A stretch of 64,000 bases of DNA. Source: Acidovorax sp. GTDB taxonomy: Bacteria > Pseudomonadota > Gammaproteobacteria > Burkholderiales > Burkholderiaceae_C. Below the pieces are notes generated by a model, which was given only the letters and a program-made list of their open reading frames with translations, was not told where the DNA came from and did no database searches. Where the stretch lies: positions 113,314 to 177,313 of the forward strand of contig JAUXZO010000005.1 of NCBI GenBank assembly GCA_030692685.1, read 5' to 3'. This document shows positions 42,932 through 53,139 of this stretch, in pieces. The position numbers were made by a program, and so were the translations under genes. How positions within the stretch are numbered: the stretch's first letter is position 1; every line of letters begins with the position of its first letter.

Positions 42932-45796
42932 ATGTCCAGTAATACTGTCGCCGAGTTTGCAACCGAACTCAAAAAATCGCCTGAAACCCTGCTCGACCAG
43001 CTCAAAGCTGCTGGTGTGGGCAAGGCTGCTCCATCGGACGCGCTGACCGAGTCAGACAAGCAAAAGCTGCTTGCCTACCTGCAAGCCAGCCATGGCACGG
43101 CATCTGCCGACCGCAAGAAGATTACGCTGGTGAAAAAGTCCACCAGCGAAATCAAGCAGGCCGACGCCACGGGCAAAGCCCGCACCATCCAGGTGGAAGT
43201 GCGCAAGAAGCGCACGTTCATCCAGCGTGATGAGGGCGCCGAAAGCGTTCCGGAATCCGACGTGTCGGTGCAAGAGGAAACCGCGGTGTCCAGCGAAGAC
43301 CTCGAACTGGCCCGGCGCGAAGAAGAAGCGCGCCGCCAGGCTGAGCTGATTCGTCACCAGGAAACTGAGCTGGCTGAAAAGCGCGCCGAGCGGGAAGCCC
43401 GCGAAAAGCGGGAGCGAGAAGCTGAAGAGCGCGCTGTTGCCTACGCAGCCCAAGCGGTCGAAAAGAAGGCCCAGGCCTCTGCCGTCAAGCAGGAAGCGAC
43501 CCGTGAGCAGGCTGCAGAGTCTGCCGCACGCATCGCTGCGCAGACCGAAGCGCGGGAAAAGGCTGCGGCCGAATCCCAAGCACGCTCCGACGAAGAAACC
43601 GCTCGCGCTGCAGATCTGGACGCCCGTCGCCGCAAGGCCGAGGCCGAAGCAGCAGCAATCCGCTCCATGATGGCCACGCCCAAGAAGGCGGTCATGATTG
43701 CGAAGAAGCCGGAAGAACCCAAGCCCGTGGCAAAGCCCGCGCTGACTGGCGACGCCAAAAAAGGCACGTTGCACAAGCCGGCCGTGGGTTCTGCCGTGGC
43801 GCGCACTGGCGCCAACACGGCTGCGCCTGCCGCACCGGGTGCTGGCAAGGAAGTCAAGTCTGCCAAGTTGTCCTCCAGCTGGGCGGGAGACCCTGCCAAG
43901 AAGAAAGAAATCAAGACCCGCGGCGACAGTAGCGGCGGTGTTGGTCGCAACAACTGGCGTGGTGGCCCGCGTGGCCGCAGTGGCGGCAACCGCGATCACC
44001 GCGATGATCACCACCAGCAAACGGCTCCGGTCGAGGCGCGCATCATTGAAGTGCATGTGCCTGAAACCATCACGGTGGCCGAACTGGCCCACAAGATGTC
44101 CATCAAGGCGTCTGAAGTGATCAAAGCGTTGATGAAGATGGGCCAGATGGTCACCATCAATCAGCCCCTGGACCAAGATACCGCGATGATCATCGTGGAA
44201 GAGCTGGGCCACAAGGCGGTGGTGGCTGCACTGGACGATCCAGAAGCTTTCACGGATGACGACTCCAAGCAACTAGACGTCGAATCGCTGCCACGCGCTC
44301 CTGTGGTGACGGTCATGGGCCACGTTGACCATGGCAAGACCTCGCTGCTGGATTACATCCGCCGTGCCAAGGTGGCTGCTGGCGAAGCCGGTGGCATTAC
44401 CCAGCACATTGGTGCCTACCACGTGGAAACTCCACGCGGCATGGTGTCGTTCCTCGATACCCCCGGTCACGAGGCCTTCACGGCCATGCGTGCCCGTGGT
44501 GCACAGGCCACCGACATTGTGATTCTGGTTGTGGCTGCCGACGACGGTGTCATGCCCCAGACCAAGGAGGCCATCAAGCACGCCAAGGCGGCTGGTGTTC
44601 CTATCGTGGTCGCTATCACCAAGTCTGACAAGCCGGACGCTAATTTCGAGCGCGTCAAGCAAGAACTGGTGGTTGAAGAGGTGGTACCTGAAGAATACGG
44701 TGGCGATTCGCCGTTCGTGCATGTGTCTTCCAAGACCGGCATGGGCATCGATACGTTGCTGGAACAAGTGCTGCTGCAGGCGGAAGTGCTTGAACTCAAG
44801 GCCCCAGTGGATTCACTGGCCAAGGGTCTTGTGATCGAAGCCCAGCTCGACAAGGGCCGTGGCCCTGTGGCGACGGTGCTTGTGCAGTCCGGTACCCTCA
44901 AGGTGGGCGACATTGTGCTGGCAGGCCAGACCTATGGCCGCGTGCGCGCCATGCTGGACGAAAACGGCAAGACGGCCAAAACAGCGGGTCCATCGATTCC
45001 GGTCGAAATTCAGGGTCTGACGGAAGTGCCGCAAGCGGGTGATGAGTTCATGGTCATGACCGACGAACGTCGTGCCCGCGAAATCTCCACGTACCGCGCT
45101 GGCAAGTTCCGCAACACCAAGCTGGCCCGACAGCAAGCGGCGAAGCTCGAAAACATGTTTGCCGATATGACGGCGGGCGAAGTGAAAATGCTGCCCATCA
45201 TCGTCAAGGCCGACGTGCAGGGTTCGCAAGAAGCGCTGGCCCAGTCGCTGCTCAAGCTGTCGACGGACGAAGTCAAAGTTCAACTGGTGTATGCCGCTGT
45301 CGGCGCCATCAGCGAGTCGGACATCAACCTCGCCATCGCCTCCAAGGCCATCGTGATCGGTTTCAATGTGCGTGCCGATGCCGGTGCCCGCAAGCTGGCC
45401 GAGAACAATGGTGTCGATATGCACTACTACAGCATCATTTACGACGCTGTGGACGAGTTGCGTGTGGCGATGTCCGGCATGCTGGCGCCAGAACAGCGCG
45501 AAGAGATCATCGGTACAGCCGAGATCCGCACGGTGTTCGTGGCGACCAAGATCGGTACGATTGCCGGTTCGTATATCACCTCGGGCATGGTCCATCGCAA
45601 CGCTCGCTTCCGCTTGCTGCGCGAAAACGTGGTGGTCTACACGGGCGAAGTCGATTCGATCAAGCGCCTGAAAGACGATGTCCGGGATGTCAAGGAAGGT
45701 TTTGAGTGCGGTATCAAGCTCAAGAACTACAACGACATCAAGGAAGGCGATCAACTCGAATTCTTTGACATCAAGGAAATCGCGCGGACGCTGTAA
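42932..45796 (+). CDS. infB: Translation initiation factor IF-2
   Basis: Protein of 954 aa from ATG 42932 with AGGGAGG about 12 bases upstream. The N-terminal IF2_N module ([20 protein letters not shown]) is followed by a long charged helical region rich in Glu/Arg/Ala (about 120-260) and a basic Gly/Arg/Asn stretch. The G domain has GHVDHGKTS (about 463), DTPGHEAF and TKSDKP. C-terminal domains carry the fMet-tRNA-binding IF-2 features ([20 protein letters not shown]). It places initiator tRNA on the 30S subunit. Internal ATG/GTG starts could give shorter isoforms as in E. coli; none was assigned. Confidence 0.97.
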   Translation: MSSNTVAEFATELKKSPETLLDQLKAAGVGKAAPSDALTESDKQKLLAYLQASHGTASADRKKITLVKKSTSEIKQADATGKARTIQVEVRKKRTFIQRDEGAESVPESDVSVQEETAVSSEDLELARREEEARRQAELIRHQETELAEKRAEREAREKREREAEERAVAYAAQAVEKKAQASAVKQEATREQAAESAARIAAQTEAREKAAAESQARSDEETARAADLDARRRKAEAEAAAIRSMMATPKKAVMIAKKPEEPKPVAKPALTGDAKKGTLHKPAVGSAVARTGANTAAPAAPGAGKEVKSAKLSSSWAGDPAKKKEIKTRGDSSGGVGRNNWRGGPRGRSGGNRDHRDDHHQQTAPVEARIIEVHVPETITVAELAHKMSIKASEVIKALMKMGQMVTINQPLDQDTAMIIVEELGHKAVVAALDDPEAFTDDDSKQLDVESLPRAPVVTVMGHVDHGKTSLLDYIRRAKVAAGEAGGITQHIGAYHVETPRGMVSFLDTPGHEAFTAMRARGAQATDIVILVVAADDGVMPQTKEAIKHAKAAGVPIVVAITKSDKPDANFERVKQELVVEEVVPEEYGGDSPFVHVSSKTGMGIDTLLEQVLLQAEVLELKAPVDSLAKGLVIEAQLDKGRGPVATVLVQSGTLKVGDIVLAGQTYGRVRAMLDENGKTAKTAGPSIPVEIQGLTEVPQAGDEFMVMTDERRAREISTYRAGKFRNTKLARQQAAKLENMFADMTAGEVKMLPIIVKADVQGSQEALAQSLLKLSTDEVKVQLVYAAVGAISESDINLAIASKAIVIGFNVRADAGARKLAENNGVDMHYYSIIYDAVDELRVAMSGMLAPEQREEIIGTAEIRTVFVATKIGTIAGSYITSGMVHRNARFRLLRENVVVYTGEVDSIKRLKDDVRDVKEGFECGIKLKNYNDIKEGDQLEFFDIKEIARTL

Positions 45797-45814
45797 GGCA
45801 TCGACGAAGACGAC

Positions 45815-46189
45815 ATGGCTGCCAAGAAGAAGTCCTCTACCCCCAACCGCGCCTTCAAGGTGGCCGATCAGATCCAGCGCGATCTGACGGAACTGATCGC
45901 GCGCGAGTTGAAAGACCCGCGCGTGGGCATGGTGACGCTGCAGGGCGTGGAGGTCACCCCCGACTATGCCCATGCAAAGGTGTTCTTCAGCCTGCTGACC
46001 GGCGACCCCGTCGAGACGCAGGCAGCGCTCAATCAGGCTGCAGGTTTCCTGCGCAATGGTCTGTTCAAGCGCCTGCACATCCACACGGTGCCCACGTTGC
46101 ACTTCATGTTCGACCGTACCTCTGAGCGTGCGGCCGACATGAACGCCTTGATTGCCAAGGCGGTTTCTTCTCGCGCTCAAGAGGAGTAA
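45815..46189 (+). CDS. rbfA: 30S ribosome-binding factor RbfA
   Basis: Protein of 124 aa. KH-like RbfA fold features: [20 protein letters not shown], the strand [20 protein letters not shown], and the C-terminal [20 protein letters not shown]. It binds the 30S subunit and assists late 16S rRNA maturation, and is a cold-shock factor in E. coli. Lies 18 bp after infB and 3 bp before truB, in the standard operon order. Confidence 0.95.
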   Translation: MAAKKKSSTPNRAFKVADQIQRDLTELIARELKDPRVGMVTLQGVEVTPDYAHAKVFFSLLTGDPVETQAALNQAAGFLRNGLFKRLHIHTVPTLHFMFDRTSERAADMNALIAKAVSSRAQEE

Positions 46190-46192
46190 GCC

Positions 46193-47185
46193 ATGCACGC
46201 GCCTCGCACCAGGGTGCAGCGGCGCCCTGTGCATGGGGTGTTGCTGCTGGATAAACCGCTCGGTCTGTCGAGCAACGACGCCTTACAAAAGGCGAAATGG
46301 TTGTTGCGCGCCGAAAAAGCGGGCCATACGGGCACGCTCGACCCGGTGGCGACCGGCGTGCTGCCCCGGTGTTTTGGCGCGGCCAGCAAGTTCAGCCAGT
46401 TGCAGCTGGATGCCCCCAAGATTTACGAAGCCGTGGCTTTGCTGGGCACAACGACGACCACCGGCGATGCCGAAGGCGATGTGGTGCAGCGTTGCGACGT
46501 AGACCCTGCACAGCTGACGGCGGAACGATTGGCCGCCGTGCAGCAGCAGTTCACCGGGCCGATCAGCCAAGTGCCGCCTATGCACAGTGCCCTCAAGAAA
46601 GACGGCAAGGCGCTGTACGAGTACGCGCGTGCAGGCATTACGGTCGAACGTGAAGCACGGGATGTGGTCATTCATGCACTAGAACTGACGCTAGCGGATA
46701 CGGAACAAGCGCAACCAGCTATCAAAATGGTAGTGAGTTGCAGCAAGGGTACCTATATCCGAACGTTGGGTGAAGACATCGGGGCGGCACTCGGTTGTGG
46801 CGCGCACCTCACGTTTTTGCGCCGCATCGACACGGGCGGTATTGGTGTGGAGCGGTGCGTCACGCTGGCCCAACTCGAAGCCATGACCGAGGCCGACCGC
46901 CTTGCGTGCCTGGAGGCTCCCGAGTCTTTGTTGGCACAACACGTGCGTGTCACGCTCGATAGCGACAATGCAGCGCGGTTCCTGTCGGGTGTGCGCCGCC
47001 GTGGCGCATGGCCCGATGCAAGCGCAGTGGCCGTCTTTGGCGACACCCCTCCAGCATTGCTGGGGGTGGGTCACATCGTTGGCGGGGAGCTGGTGCCCGA
47101 CAGGCTCCTGAGTCCGCTGGAAATTCAACAAATTTTGGAAAGCACGACGCCCCTGAAAGCCAGCGGCACATTGGAAGAACTATGA
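46193..47185 (+). CDS. truB: tRNA pseudouridine(55) synthase TruB
   Basis: Protein of 330 aa. It begins with a basic leader, then [18 protein letters not shown] and the catalytic motif [14 protein letters not shown] (nucleophile Asp50). Further family features are [35 protein letters not shown] and a C-terminal PUA-like part. It isomerises U55 of the tRNA T-loop. The region 46679-46735 resembles a decayed CTAGCGCTT-type repeat (ctagaactg..ctagcgg, agctatcaaaatggtagt) and encodes the variable stretch just before CSKGTY. Overlaps typA by 4 bases. Confidence 0.95.
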   Translation: MHAPRTRVQRRPVHGVLLLDKPLGLSSNDALQKAKWLLRAEKAGHTGTLDPVATGVLPRCFGAASKFSQLQLDAPKIYEAVALLGTTTTTGDAEGDVVQRCDVDPAQLTAERLAAVQQQFTGPISQVPPMHSALKKDGKALYEYARAGITVEREARDVVIHALELTLADTEQAQPAIKMVVSCSKGTYIRTLGEDIGAALGCGAHLTFLRRIDTGGIGVERCVTLAQLEAMTEADRLACLEAPESLLAQHVRVTLDSDNAARFLSGVRRRGAWPDASAVAVFGDTPPALLGVGHIVGGELVPDRLLSPLEIQQILESTTPLKASGTLEEL

Positions 47186-49002
47186 CTAAACAAATCCGCA
47201 ACATTGCAATCATTGCCCACGTTGACCATGGCAAAACCACCATGGTTGACCAGCTGCTGCGCCAGTCCGGCACCTTCGCCGACCACGAAAAGGTCGTCGA
47301 CACCGTGATGGACAACAACGCGATTGAAAAAGAGCGTGGCATCACGATTCTGGCCAAAAACTGCGCCGTGAGCTGGGAAGGCACCCACAGCAACATCGTC
47401 GAGACCCCCGGTCACGCGGACTGCGGCGGTGAAGTGGAACGTGCGCTGTCCATGGTCGACAGCGTGGTGCTGCTGATTGATGCGCAAGAGGGCCCCATGC
47501 CCCAGACGCGTTTCGTGACCAAGAAGGCGCTGGCGCTCGGCCTGCGCCCCATCCTGGTCGTGAACAAGGTGGACAAGCCCGGTGCCAACCCCGACAAGGT
47601 CGTGAACGCTGCGTTCGATTTGTTCGACAAGCTGGGTGCCACTGACGAACAGCTCGATTTCCCCGTGGTTTACGCCTCGGGCATTAACGGCTGGACTTCG
47701 CTGGTTGAAGGTGCGCCCGGTGAGCAGTGGGGCCCCGACATGTCGGCCCTGTTCAACACCATCCTCAAGCACGTGCCGCCGAACTCCGGTGATCCGGCTG
47801 CGCCGCTGCAGTTGCAGATTTCGGCGCTGGACTTCTCGACGTTCGTTGGCCGTATCGGTGTGGGCCGCATCAGCCAAGGCACCATCAAGCCCATGATGGA
47901 TGTGGTCGTTATGGAAGGCCCCGATGGCAAGGCTGTCAAGGGCCGTGTCAATCAGGTGTTGACCTTCCAGGGCCTGGATCGCATGCAGACGCCGTCGGCT
48001 GGCCCTGGCGACATCGTGCTGATCAATGGTATCGAGGACATCAGCATCGGCGTGACCGTAACGGACCCTGCCAACCCGGCGCCACTGCCCATGCTCAAGG
48101 TGGATGAGCCCACGCTGACCATGAACTTCTGCGTGAACACCTCGCCACTGGCGGGCCGTGAAGGCAAGTTTGTGACCAGCCGCCAGATCTGGGACCGTCT
48201 GCAAAAGGAGCTGCAACACAACGTGGCCCTGCGCGTGAAGGAAACCGACGAAGAAGGTATTTTTGAAGTGATGGGCCGTGGTGAACTCCACTTGACCATC
48301 CTGCTGGAAAACATGCGCCGAGAAGGCTACGAACTGGCGGTGTCCAAGCCACGCGTGGTGATGAAGGACGTCAACGGCGAAAAGCATGAGCCTATCGAGT
48401 TGGTGACGGCCGACATCGAAGAAGGTCACCAAGGCGGCGTGATGCAGGCCCTGGGCGAGCGCAAGGGCGAGCTGGTGAATATGGAGCCGGACGGCCGTGG
48501 TCGTGTGCGCCTGGAGTACCGGATTCCGGCCCGTGGCCTGATCGGGTTTACCAATGAATTCTTGAATCTGACCCGCGGTTCGGGTCTGATTGCCAACATC
48601 TTCGACTGCTACGAGCCACACAAGGGCGACATCGGTGGCCGCAAGAACGGCGTGCTGATTTCTATGGATGCGGGTGAAATTTTCACTTATGCCCTGGGTA
48701 AACTCGATGACCGCGGCCGCATGTTCGTCAAGGCGAACGATCCCGTGTACGAAGGCATGATTGTGGGCATCCACAGCCGTGACAACGATCTGATCGTGAA
48801 CGCCACGCGCACCAAGCAGCTGACCAACTTCCGCGTGAGCGGCAAGGAAGATGCGATCAAGATCACGCCGCCTATCGATGCCACGCTGGAATACGCTGTG
48901 GAATTTATCGAAGACGACGAATTGGTTGAAATCACACCCAAGTCCATCCGTATCCGCAAGCGCTACTTGACCGAAGGCGAACGCAAGCGCGCCGGTCGCT
49001 GA
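47182..49002 (+). CDS. typA: Ribosome-associated GTPase TypA/BipA
   Basis: Protein of 606 aa from ATG 47182, in an ATGA overlap with truB. G-domain motifs: [15 protein letters not shown] (about 13-27), [27 protein letters not shown]-like domains follow, and the BipA C-terminal region contains [20 protein letters not shown] and ends [13 protein letters not shown]. BipA acts in ribosome assembly and stress adaptation. It is the last gene of the rimP operon and is followed by a clear terminator. Co-location with truB is common in beta-proteobacteria. Confidence 0.96.
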   Translation: MTKQIRNIAIIAHVDHGKTTMVDQLLRQSGTFADHEKVVDTVMDNNAIEKERGITILAKNCAVSWEGTHSNIVETPGHADCGGEVERALSMVDSVVLLIDAQEGPMPQTRFVTKKALALGLRPILVVNKVDKPGANPDKVVNAAFDLFDKLGATDEQLDFPVVYASGINGWTSLVEGAPGEQWGPDMSALFNTILKHVPPNSGDPAAPLQLQISALDFSTFVGRIGVGRISQGTIKPMMDVVVMEGPDGKAVKGRVNQVLTFQGLDRMQTPSAGPGDIVLINGIEDISIGVTVTDPANPAPLPMLKVDEPTLTMNFCVNTSPLAGREGKFVTSRQIWDRLQKELQHNVALRVKETDEEGIFEVMGRGELHLTILLENMRREGYELAVSKPRVVMKDVNGEKHEPIELVTADIEEGHQGGVMQALGERKGELVNMEPDGRGRVRLEYRIPARGLIGFTNEFLNLTRGSGLIANIFDCYEPHKGDIGGRKNGVLISMDAGEIFTYALGKLDDRGRMFVKANDPVYEGMIVGIHSRDNDLIVNATRTKQLTNFRVSGKEDAIKITPPIDATLEYAVEFIEDDELVEITPKSIRIRKRYLTEGERKRAGR

Positions 49003-49104
49003 TAGCTTCGCGTTGAGGATGGGGTCGCTTTCCGGAAAGGAAGCGGCTTGGATTCACCCTCTCCAGTGCGTGCAGGACCGTTGTGGTTTCTGTCGCGCGA
49101 CCCG

Positions 49105-49133
49105 AAGGGCCACTGCATTGCTGTGGCCCTTTT
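49105..49133 (+). terminator. Intrinsic terminator after typA
   Basis: AAGGGCCAC (49105-49113), a 9-base loop, GTGGCCCTT (49123-49131), continuing into a T-run to 49133. It sits 100 bp after the typA stop and just ahead of the transporter gene, closing the rimP-to-typA operon. Confidence 0.85.
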
Positions 49134-49138
49134 CCCGT

Positions 49139-50041
49139 ATGGATTCCCCTCAATTGCAGGCGCCCATGTTGAAGCTCACGCATTCCCGCGCGGTCGTTTT
49201 GATGGTGGCCGTGACCCTGATGTGGTCCATTGCTGGTGTGGTCACGCGCCACCTGGAGCACGCGCGCAGCTTTGAGGTGACCTTCTGGCGCAGCTTCTTC
49301 ACGCTGCTGGCGTTGCTGGTCATCCTGCCGGCCTTGCAGGGGCGTGCGATGTTCGCGTCGATGCGCCACAGCGGACGCGCGCTTTGGATCTCTGGCGTGT
49401 GCTGGAGCGTGATGTTCACGGCCTTCATGGTGGCGATCATGCTGATGCCCGTGGCCAACGTGCTGGTCACGATGGCGGCGGGCCCGTTGCTAACGGCATT
49501 GTTTGCACGTGTTTTCATCGGCCACCACATTGCACCGCGCACCTGGGCTGCCATTGCCGTGGCGGGTTTGGGCATCGCGTGGATGTATGGTTCGCAGATG
49601 GCGGGCCTGCCAGTGGCCGGCACGCTGGTGGCGCTGTGTGTGCCCGTGGCGGCCGCCATCAACTGGACCGTGGTGCAGCACTCGCAGCAGCATGGCCATG
49701 CAGTGGACCTGGTACCCGCCGTGCTCGTGGGCGCCGTGATCTCTGTGATTGCCACGTTGCCGTTGGCGCTGCCGTTTGAAGCGTCACTGCACGACTTGGG
49801 CTTGTTGGCGTTGCTGGGCGTGATGCAATTGGCGATTCCTTGTGTGCTGGCTGTGCGTTGCGGGCGCGTGCTCAAGGCGCCCGAGATGGCGCTGCTGGGT
49901 CTGCTCGAGGTGATATTCGGTATTTTGCTGGCATGGGTGGGCGCGGGGGAAGAACCCGGTGCAGCCGTGCTTACAGGGGGCGCACTGGTGATTGGTGCGC
50001 TGGTGTTCAATGAATTGTTGGGTTGGAAGGAACAAAAATGA
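49139..50041 (+). CDS. EamA-family (DMT) transporter
   Basis: Protein of 300 aa from ATG 49139; ATG 49166, nearer the first helix, is an alternative. Ten predicted membrane helices in two EamA repeats. The first starts VVLMVAVTLMWSIAGVVTRH with the typical FWRSFF and AMFMALLY-like ANVLVTMAAGPLLTALFARV segments. The second contains LGVMQLAIPCVLAVRCGRVL and APEMALLGLLEVIFGILLAW. Members export or import amino acids, metabolites or drugs; substrate unknown. The stop overlaps the start of the hydrolase gene by 4 bases, so the two are co-expressed. Confidence 0.88.
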   Translation: MDSPQLQAPMLKLTHSRAVVLMVAVTLMWSIAGVVTRHLEHARSFEVTFWRSFFTLLALLVILPALQGRAMFASMRHSGRALWISGVCWSVMFTAFMVAIMLMPVANVLVTMAAGPLLTALFARVFIGHHIAPRTWAAIAVAGLGIAWMYGSQMAGLPVAGTLVALCVPVAAAINWTVVQHSQQHGHAVDLVPAVLVGAVISVIATLPLALPFEASLHDLGLLALLGVMQLAIPCVLAVRCGRVLKAPEMALLGLLEVIFGILLAWVGAGEEPGAAVLTGGALVIGALVFNELLGWKEQK

Positions 50042-51132
50042 CGGAGACAGTGGCATCTGAGGTCCTGAGTGAAGTGCGTGGTCAAGTCGGCTTTATCACT
50101 CTGAACCGCCCCCGCGCGCTCAATGCGTTATCCCTGGGCATGGTGCGGGACTTGATGGGCGTTTTGTTGGCATGGCAAAACGATGCACATGTGCTGGCAG
50201 TGGCGATCCGCGGCAGCAACAAGGAGGGGCCGTTTGGCGCCTTCTGCGCGGGTGGCGACATCCGGTTTCTGCACCAGGCGGGCAGCCAGGGCAACCCGCT
50301 GCTCGAGGACTTTTTCACCGAGGAGTACGCGCTCAACCACCTCATCCACAACTACGGCAAGCCCTACATCGCGTTCATGGATGGCATCGTGATGGGCGGC
50401 GGCATGGGCATCAGCCAGGGTGCCGCACTGCGTGTGGTGACAGAACGCACCAAGATGGCCATGCCCGAAACGGCGATTGGCCTGTTCCCCGATGTCGGCG
50501 GGGGCTACTTTCTGAGCCGTTGCCCCGGCCGCGTGGGCGAATGGCTGGCGCTGACGGGTGACACGATTGGCGCAGGTGACGCCATCGAAAACCAGCTGGC
50601 CGATGGTTGCCTGCCTGCCGACCAGCAAGCTGCCGTATGGGATGCCCTGGGCACCCAGAGCTTTGCCAGCGGTGCGGCCATCAAAGACTATGTTGCTTCT
50701 AAATTTGTAGCTATCAGCGCTTTACAGTCAAGCGCTAGGGGCCAAATTGACCAATATTTTTCGCTGGGCAGTGTAGGCGAGATCATCGCGGCGCTTGAAG
50801 CGGCGGACACCGAATGGGGGCGCACCACGGCAGCCACGCTGCGCAAGCGCTCGCCGCTGATGTTGCATGTGGTGCTAGCGCAAATCCGCCGCGCCCGCAC
50901 CATGGGCCTGGCTGATGACTTGCGCATGGAGCGCGATATGGTGCGCCACTGCTTCTTTTTGCGCCCCGGCCAGAGCGAAACGGTGGAGGGCATCCGCGCC
51001 CTGGCCGTGGACAAGGACCACGCGCCACAGTGGATCCCTGTGCGCATCGAAGACGTGACCCCCGAGATGGTGGCACCGTTCTTTGCCAGCCCCTGGCCTG
51101 CGCACGCGCATCCGCTGGCATCGCTGGGTTGA
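50038..51132 (+). CDS. Enoyl-CoA hydratase/isomerase family protein, 3-hydroxyisobutyryl-CoA hydrolase type
   Basis: Protein of 364 aa from ATG 50038. Crotonase core: ITLNRPRALNALSLGMVRDL, oxyanion loop FCAGGDIRFL, DGIVMGGGMGISQGA, and the HIBCH signature PETAIGLFPDVGGGYFLSR with Glu and Asp placed as in 3-hydroxyisobutyryl-CoA hydrolases of valine breakdown. The C-terminal ECH_2 extension includes ERDMVRHCFF. Bases 50701-50750 are a CTAGCGCTT-type palindrome inside the coding sequence, translated as KFVAISALQSSARGQ in a surface-type linker, with the frame kept. Follows the EamA gene with a 4-base overlap. Confidence 0.88.
   Translation: MTETVASEVLSEVRGQVGFITLNRPRALNALSLGMVRDLMGVLLAWQNDAHVLAVAIRGSNKEGPFGAFCAGGDIRFLHQAGSQGNPLLEDFFTEEYALNHLIHNYGKPYIAFMDGIVMGGGMGISQGAALRVVTERTKMAMPETAIGLFPDVGGGYFLSRCPGRVGEWLALTGDTIGAGDAIENQLADGCLPADQQAAVWDALGTQSFASGAAIKDYVASKFVAISALQSSARGQIDQYFSLGSVGEIIAALEAADTEWGRTTAATLRKRSPLMLHVVLAQIRRARTMGLADDLRMERDMVRHCFFLRPGQSETVEGIRALAVDKDHAPQWIPVRIEDVTPEMVAPFFASPWPAHAHPLASLG
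50701..50750. repeat. CTAGCGCTT-type palindromic repeat inside a coding sequence
   Basis: Reads aaatttgtagctatcagcgc, tttacagtcaagcgctaggg, gccaaattga. It keeps the whole outline of the intergenic copies (AGCTATC side, GCGCTT/AAGCGC stem, GGCCAAAT side) yet is translated in frame in the crotonase-family gene. Confidence 0.88.
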
Positions 51133-51139
51133 TGGTTGT

Positions 51140-51163
51140 CGGGGTTGCAGCGCTGCAACCCCG
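51140..51163. terminator. 24-bp perfect palindrome between convergent genes
   Basis: cggggttgcagc followed by its exact complement gctgcaaccccg lies 7 bp after the hydrolase stop and 12 bp before the stop of the convergent anti-sigma gene. It lacks a U-tract but is placed where a bidirectional terminator is expected. Confidence 0.6.
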
Positions 51164-51174
51164 GTGCACCAGCG

Positions 51175-52107
51175 CTACGGCTGCAGCTGCGGGTACACCG
51201 CCGTGGCCAGTTCCAGCAACTCGGTGCGTGACAGCTGTCCGCTCAGCGCATAGCCAAACCCAGCGTCGGTCCAGTAAAAGCCGGGCACTGGGCCTTCCTG
51301 CGTGAACTGAAAGGCCGTGGTCGTTGGCGCCGGCTGTGCTGGCGGCGGCGTATTGGGCTGGTTGTTCTCGGCTAAGGCCGCCGTGGCCGGTGTAAGGGAT
51401 CCCAAATACAGCGTGATGCGCTGGCCTGCGCCGTTTTGGTACATGAACTGTGCCCGTGCCCCGGTGTCTCCTGGCAGCAGCCTGCCGCCCACCAGTTCAT
51501 AGCCCTGGGCGCCAAGCGCTGGCACCTTGAGTGGTCGGTCCAACCGCTTGGACAGCCACTGCACCAGGTGATCTTGCTGCGCGGCCGTGACCTCGACGGG
51601 GTGCCGCACTTCTGGCTGGTACACGGCATGGGCCACCGATGCTTGCTGGGCAAAACGCTGCGCCGGGGCGGAAGCGGTCGTTGCCAGCAGCGCGGCACTG
51701 CCAGCAAGCGTCTCGACGGGCGAATGGCCCCATTGGCTGCGTCCTGTCCAACCCAGCACAAATGCCATCACCACCGATGCGGCGATGCCGCCCCAGCGCC
51801 ACCACTGCGCCTGCCGTTCACTGCGGCCCGAGGTGCGCAGTGCCACAGCGACCAAGGCGTCGGGCACCGAGGCCTGGAGCACATCCTGGTGCAGCGCGTG
51901 CAACCGGTCGCGTTGTGTTTGCCATTGCGCGAGGGTGTCCATGGCGGCAGGGTCGCCCTGCAACTGCTCTCGCAACGCGGCGGCATCGGCCGCTGACAAC
52001 TGGCCATCCACCAGCGCGTGCCAGCGGATGGTCTCATCGGTTGCGCGGGGCGGTGGTGTGGGGTGGGACGTGTCCATGGTGGTGTTGCCGCTTGTGGGCG
52101 TCATCAT
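51175..52107 (-). CDS. Anti-sigma factor (COG5662-like membrane protein)
   Basis: Protein of 310 aa. The N-terminal cytoplasmic anti-sigma domain resembles RsiW/COG5662 proteins (RWHALVDGQLSAADAAALRE ... LAQWQTQRDRLHALHQDVL) but lacks a zinc HxxxCxxC motif. One membrane helix (WGGIAASVVMAFVLGWTG, about 105-122) is followed by a periplasmic sensor-like domain with Pro/Gln-rich linker. It should hold the ECF sigma factor encoded just upstream, with which its start overlaps by 4 bases (ATGA). The signal sensed is unknown. Confidence 0.82.
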   Translation of the reverse strand: MMTPTSGNTTMDTSHPTPPPRATDETIRWHALVDGQLSAADAAALREQLQGDPAAMDTLAQWQTQRDRLHALHQDVLQASVPDALVAVALRTSGRSERQAQWWRWGGIAASVVMAFVLGWTGRSQWGHSPVETLAGSAALLATTASAPAQRFAQQASVAHAVYQPEVRHPVEVTAAQQDHLVQWLSKRLDRPLKVPALGAQGYELVGGRLLPGDTGARAQFMYQNGAGQRITLYLGSLTPATAALAENNQPNTPPPAQPAPTTTAFQFTQEGPVPGFYWTDAGFGYALSGQLSRTELLELATAVYPQLQP

Positions 52108-52655
52108 TTGAGGCGGCGCAGCGCGGGCGGAGAGCCCGCTGCGGGGCCTGCTGTGCCAGCGGGTGGTGAAACAGCTGCAGGAGCGGGTGTGTGTTCCATC
52201 AATGCGCGCAAGCGTGTGCGTGCCCGGGACAGGCGTGACATGACCGTGCCTATCGGAATGTCCAGAATGCGCGCGGTGTCTTCATAGCTCATGTCCTCCA
52301 TCGCCACCAGCAGCAATACGGCCCGCTGGTCGGCAGGCAGGCGCAGCAGGCACCGCTCCAGGTCCAGCGCGTCATCCGAATGGCCGCCACCACCGCCCGG
52401 CAGCTGCTCCTGCAGGTCTTCGATATCCAGGGGCGCCAATGTCGGCAGGGAGCGGCGCTGGTTGAGGTAGAGGTTGTGCATCAACGTAAACAACCAAGCG
52501 CGCAGATCACTGCCCGTGCGCCAGAGTATCCACTTGCTGCAGGCGCGCTCGAGGGTGTCCTGCACGAGGTCGTCGGCCGCCCAGGCGTCGCCCGTCAGTA
52601 CCCGCGCATAGCGGCGCAGGCCTGGCAGTTGTTCCACAACCTGGGTGCGGTTCAT
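52104..52655 (-). CDS. ECF RNA polymerase sigma factor
   Basis: Protein of 183 aa. Region 2 has LRRYARVLTGDAWAADDLVQDTLERA and LRAWLFTLMHNLYLNQRR. Region 4 has LRLPADQRAVLLLVAMEDMS and the helix-turn-helix DTARILDIPIGTVMSRLSRA. A Pro/Ala tail of about 25 residues follows region 4. It belongs to the sigma-70 ECF class and is bound by the anti-sigma factor encoded next. Target promoters probably include that of its own operon (see 53111-53139). Lies 29 bp after the lipoprotein gene on the same strand. Confidence 0.92.
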   Translation of the reverse strand: MNRTQVVEQLPGLRRYARVLTGDAWAADDLVQDTLERACSKWILWRTGSDLRAWLFTLMHNLYLNQRRSLPTLAPLDIEDLQEQLPGGGGGHSDDALDLERCLLRLPADQRAVLLLVAMEDMSYEDTARILDIPIGTVMSRLSRARTRLRALMEHTPAPAAVSPPAGTAGPAAGSPPALRRLK

Positions 52656-52684
52656 GCGGCGGTGCAGCCCACGTCGAACAGTAT

Positions 52685-53053
52685 TCAGGGGCGGGCGGTG
52701 CGCCAGACCTGGTTCACACCGTCGCCGGTCTTCTCGCCGGGCTTGGTGTCCTTGATCCAGTAGTACAGCGGCTTGCCTTTGTAGGCCAGCTGGGTCTTGC
52801 CGTCATCGCGCGTCACGATGCTGTAGTCGCCGCCGGGGGCCTTTTCGGCCATCAGTGGAGGCCAGTTCGTGGCGCAGGGGCCATTGCATACCGACTTGCC
52901 GCTGCCTGCGGCATCGCGGTCGAATGTGTAGAGCGTCATGCTGCCAGCGCCCACGAGCACGCCGTCCATGGTTTTGACGGGGCCGTCAGCAGCCATCGTG
53001 GAGCAGCCCGTCATGGCGACAAACGCGGCGAGGGAAATCAGGGTCTTTTTCAT
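52685..53053 (-). CDS. COG4315-type small lipoprotein
   Basis: Protein of 122 aa from the ATG at 53053. Lipoprotein signal MKKTLISLAAFVAMTGC (Cys17). The mature part shows the repeated secreted-lipoprotein motif: MTLYTFDRDAAGSGKSVCNG, CATNWPPLMA, and QLAYKGKPLYYWIKDTKPGE. Such proteins are exported and often sit with an ECF sigma/anti-sigma pair, as here, where it is the first gene of the three-gene operon. Exact role unknown; envelope or oxidative stress is a guess from context. Confidence 0.87.
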   Translation of the reverse strand: MKKTLISLAAFVAMTGCSTMAADGPVKTMDGVLVGAGSMTLYTFDRDAAGSGKSVCNGPCATNWPPLMAEKAPGGDYSIVTRDDGKTQLAYKGKPLYYWIKDTKPGEKTGDGVNQVWRTARP

Positions 53054-53110
53054 GCTTTCTCCAGGTAGAAGAGGGATTGCAGTGAACGGCGTATGCCGCC
53101 TTGCACCTCC

Positions 53111-53139
53111 ACAAACACAGGAACACCCCGGTTTATTCC
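53111..53139 (-). promoter_or_regulatory. Candidate ECF-type promoter for the lipoprotein-sigma-antisigma operon
   Basis: On the minus strand, GGAATAAA (53139-53132) followed by CC and a G-run resembles -35 elements of ECF sigma factors. The -10 region about 16 bases further (GTTTGT, about 53116-53111) is weak. A start near 53100 would give a 50-base leader. Autoregulation is inferred from position only. Confidence 0.3.
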
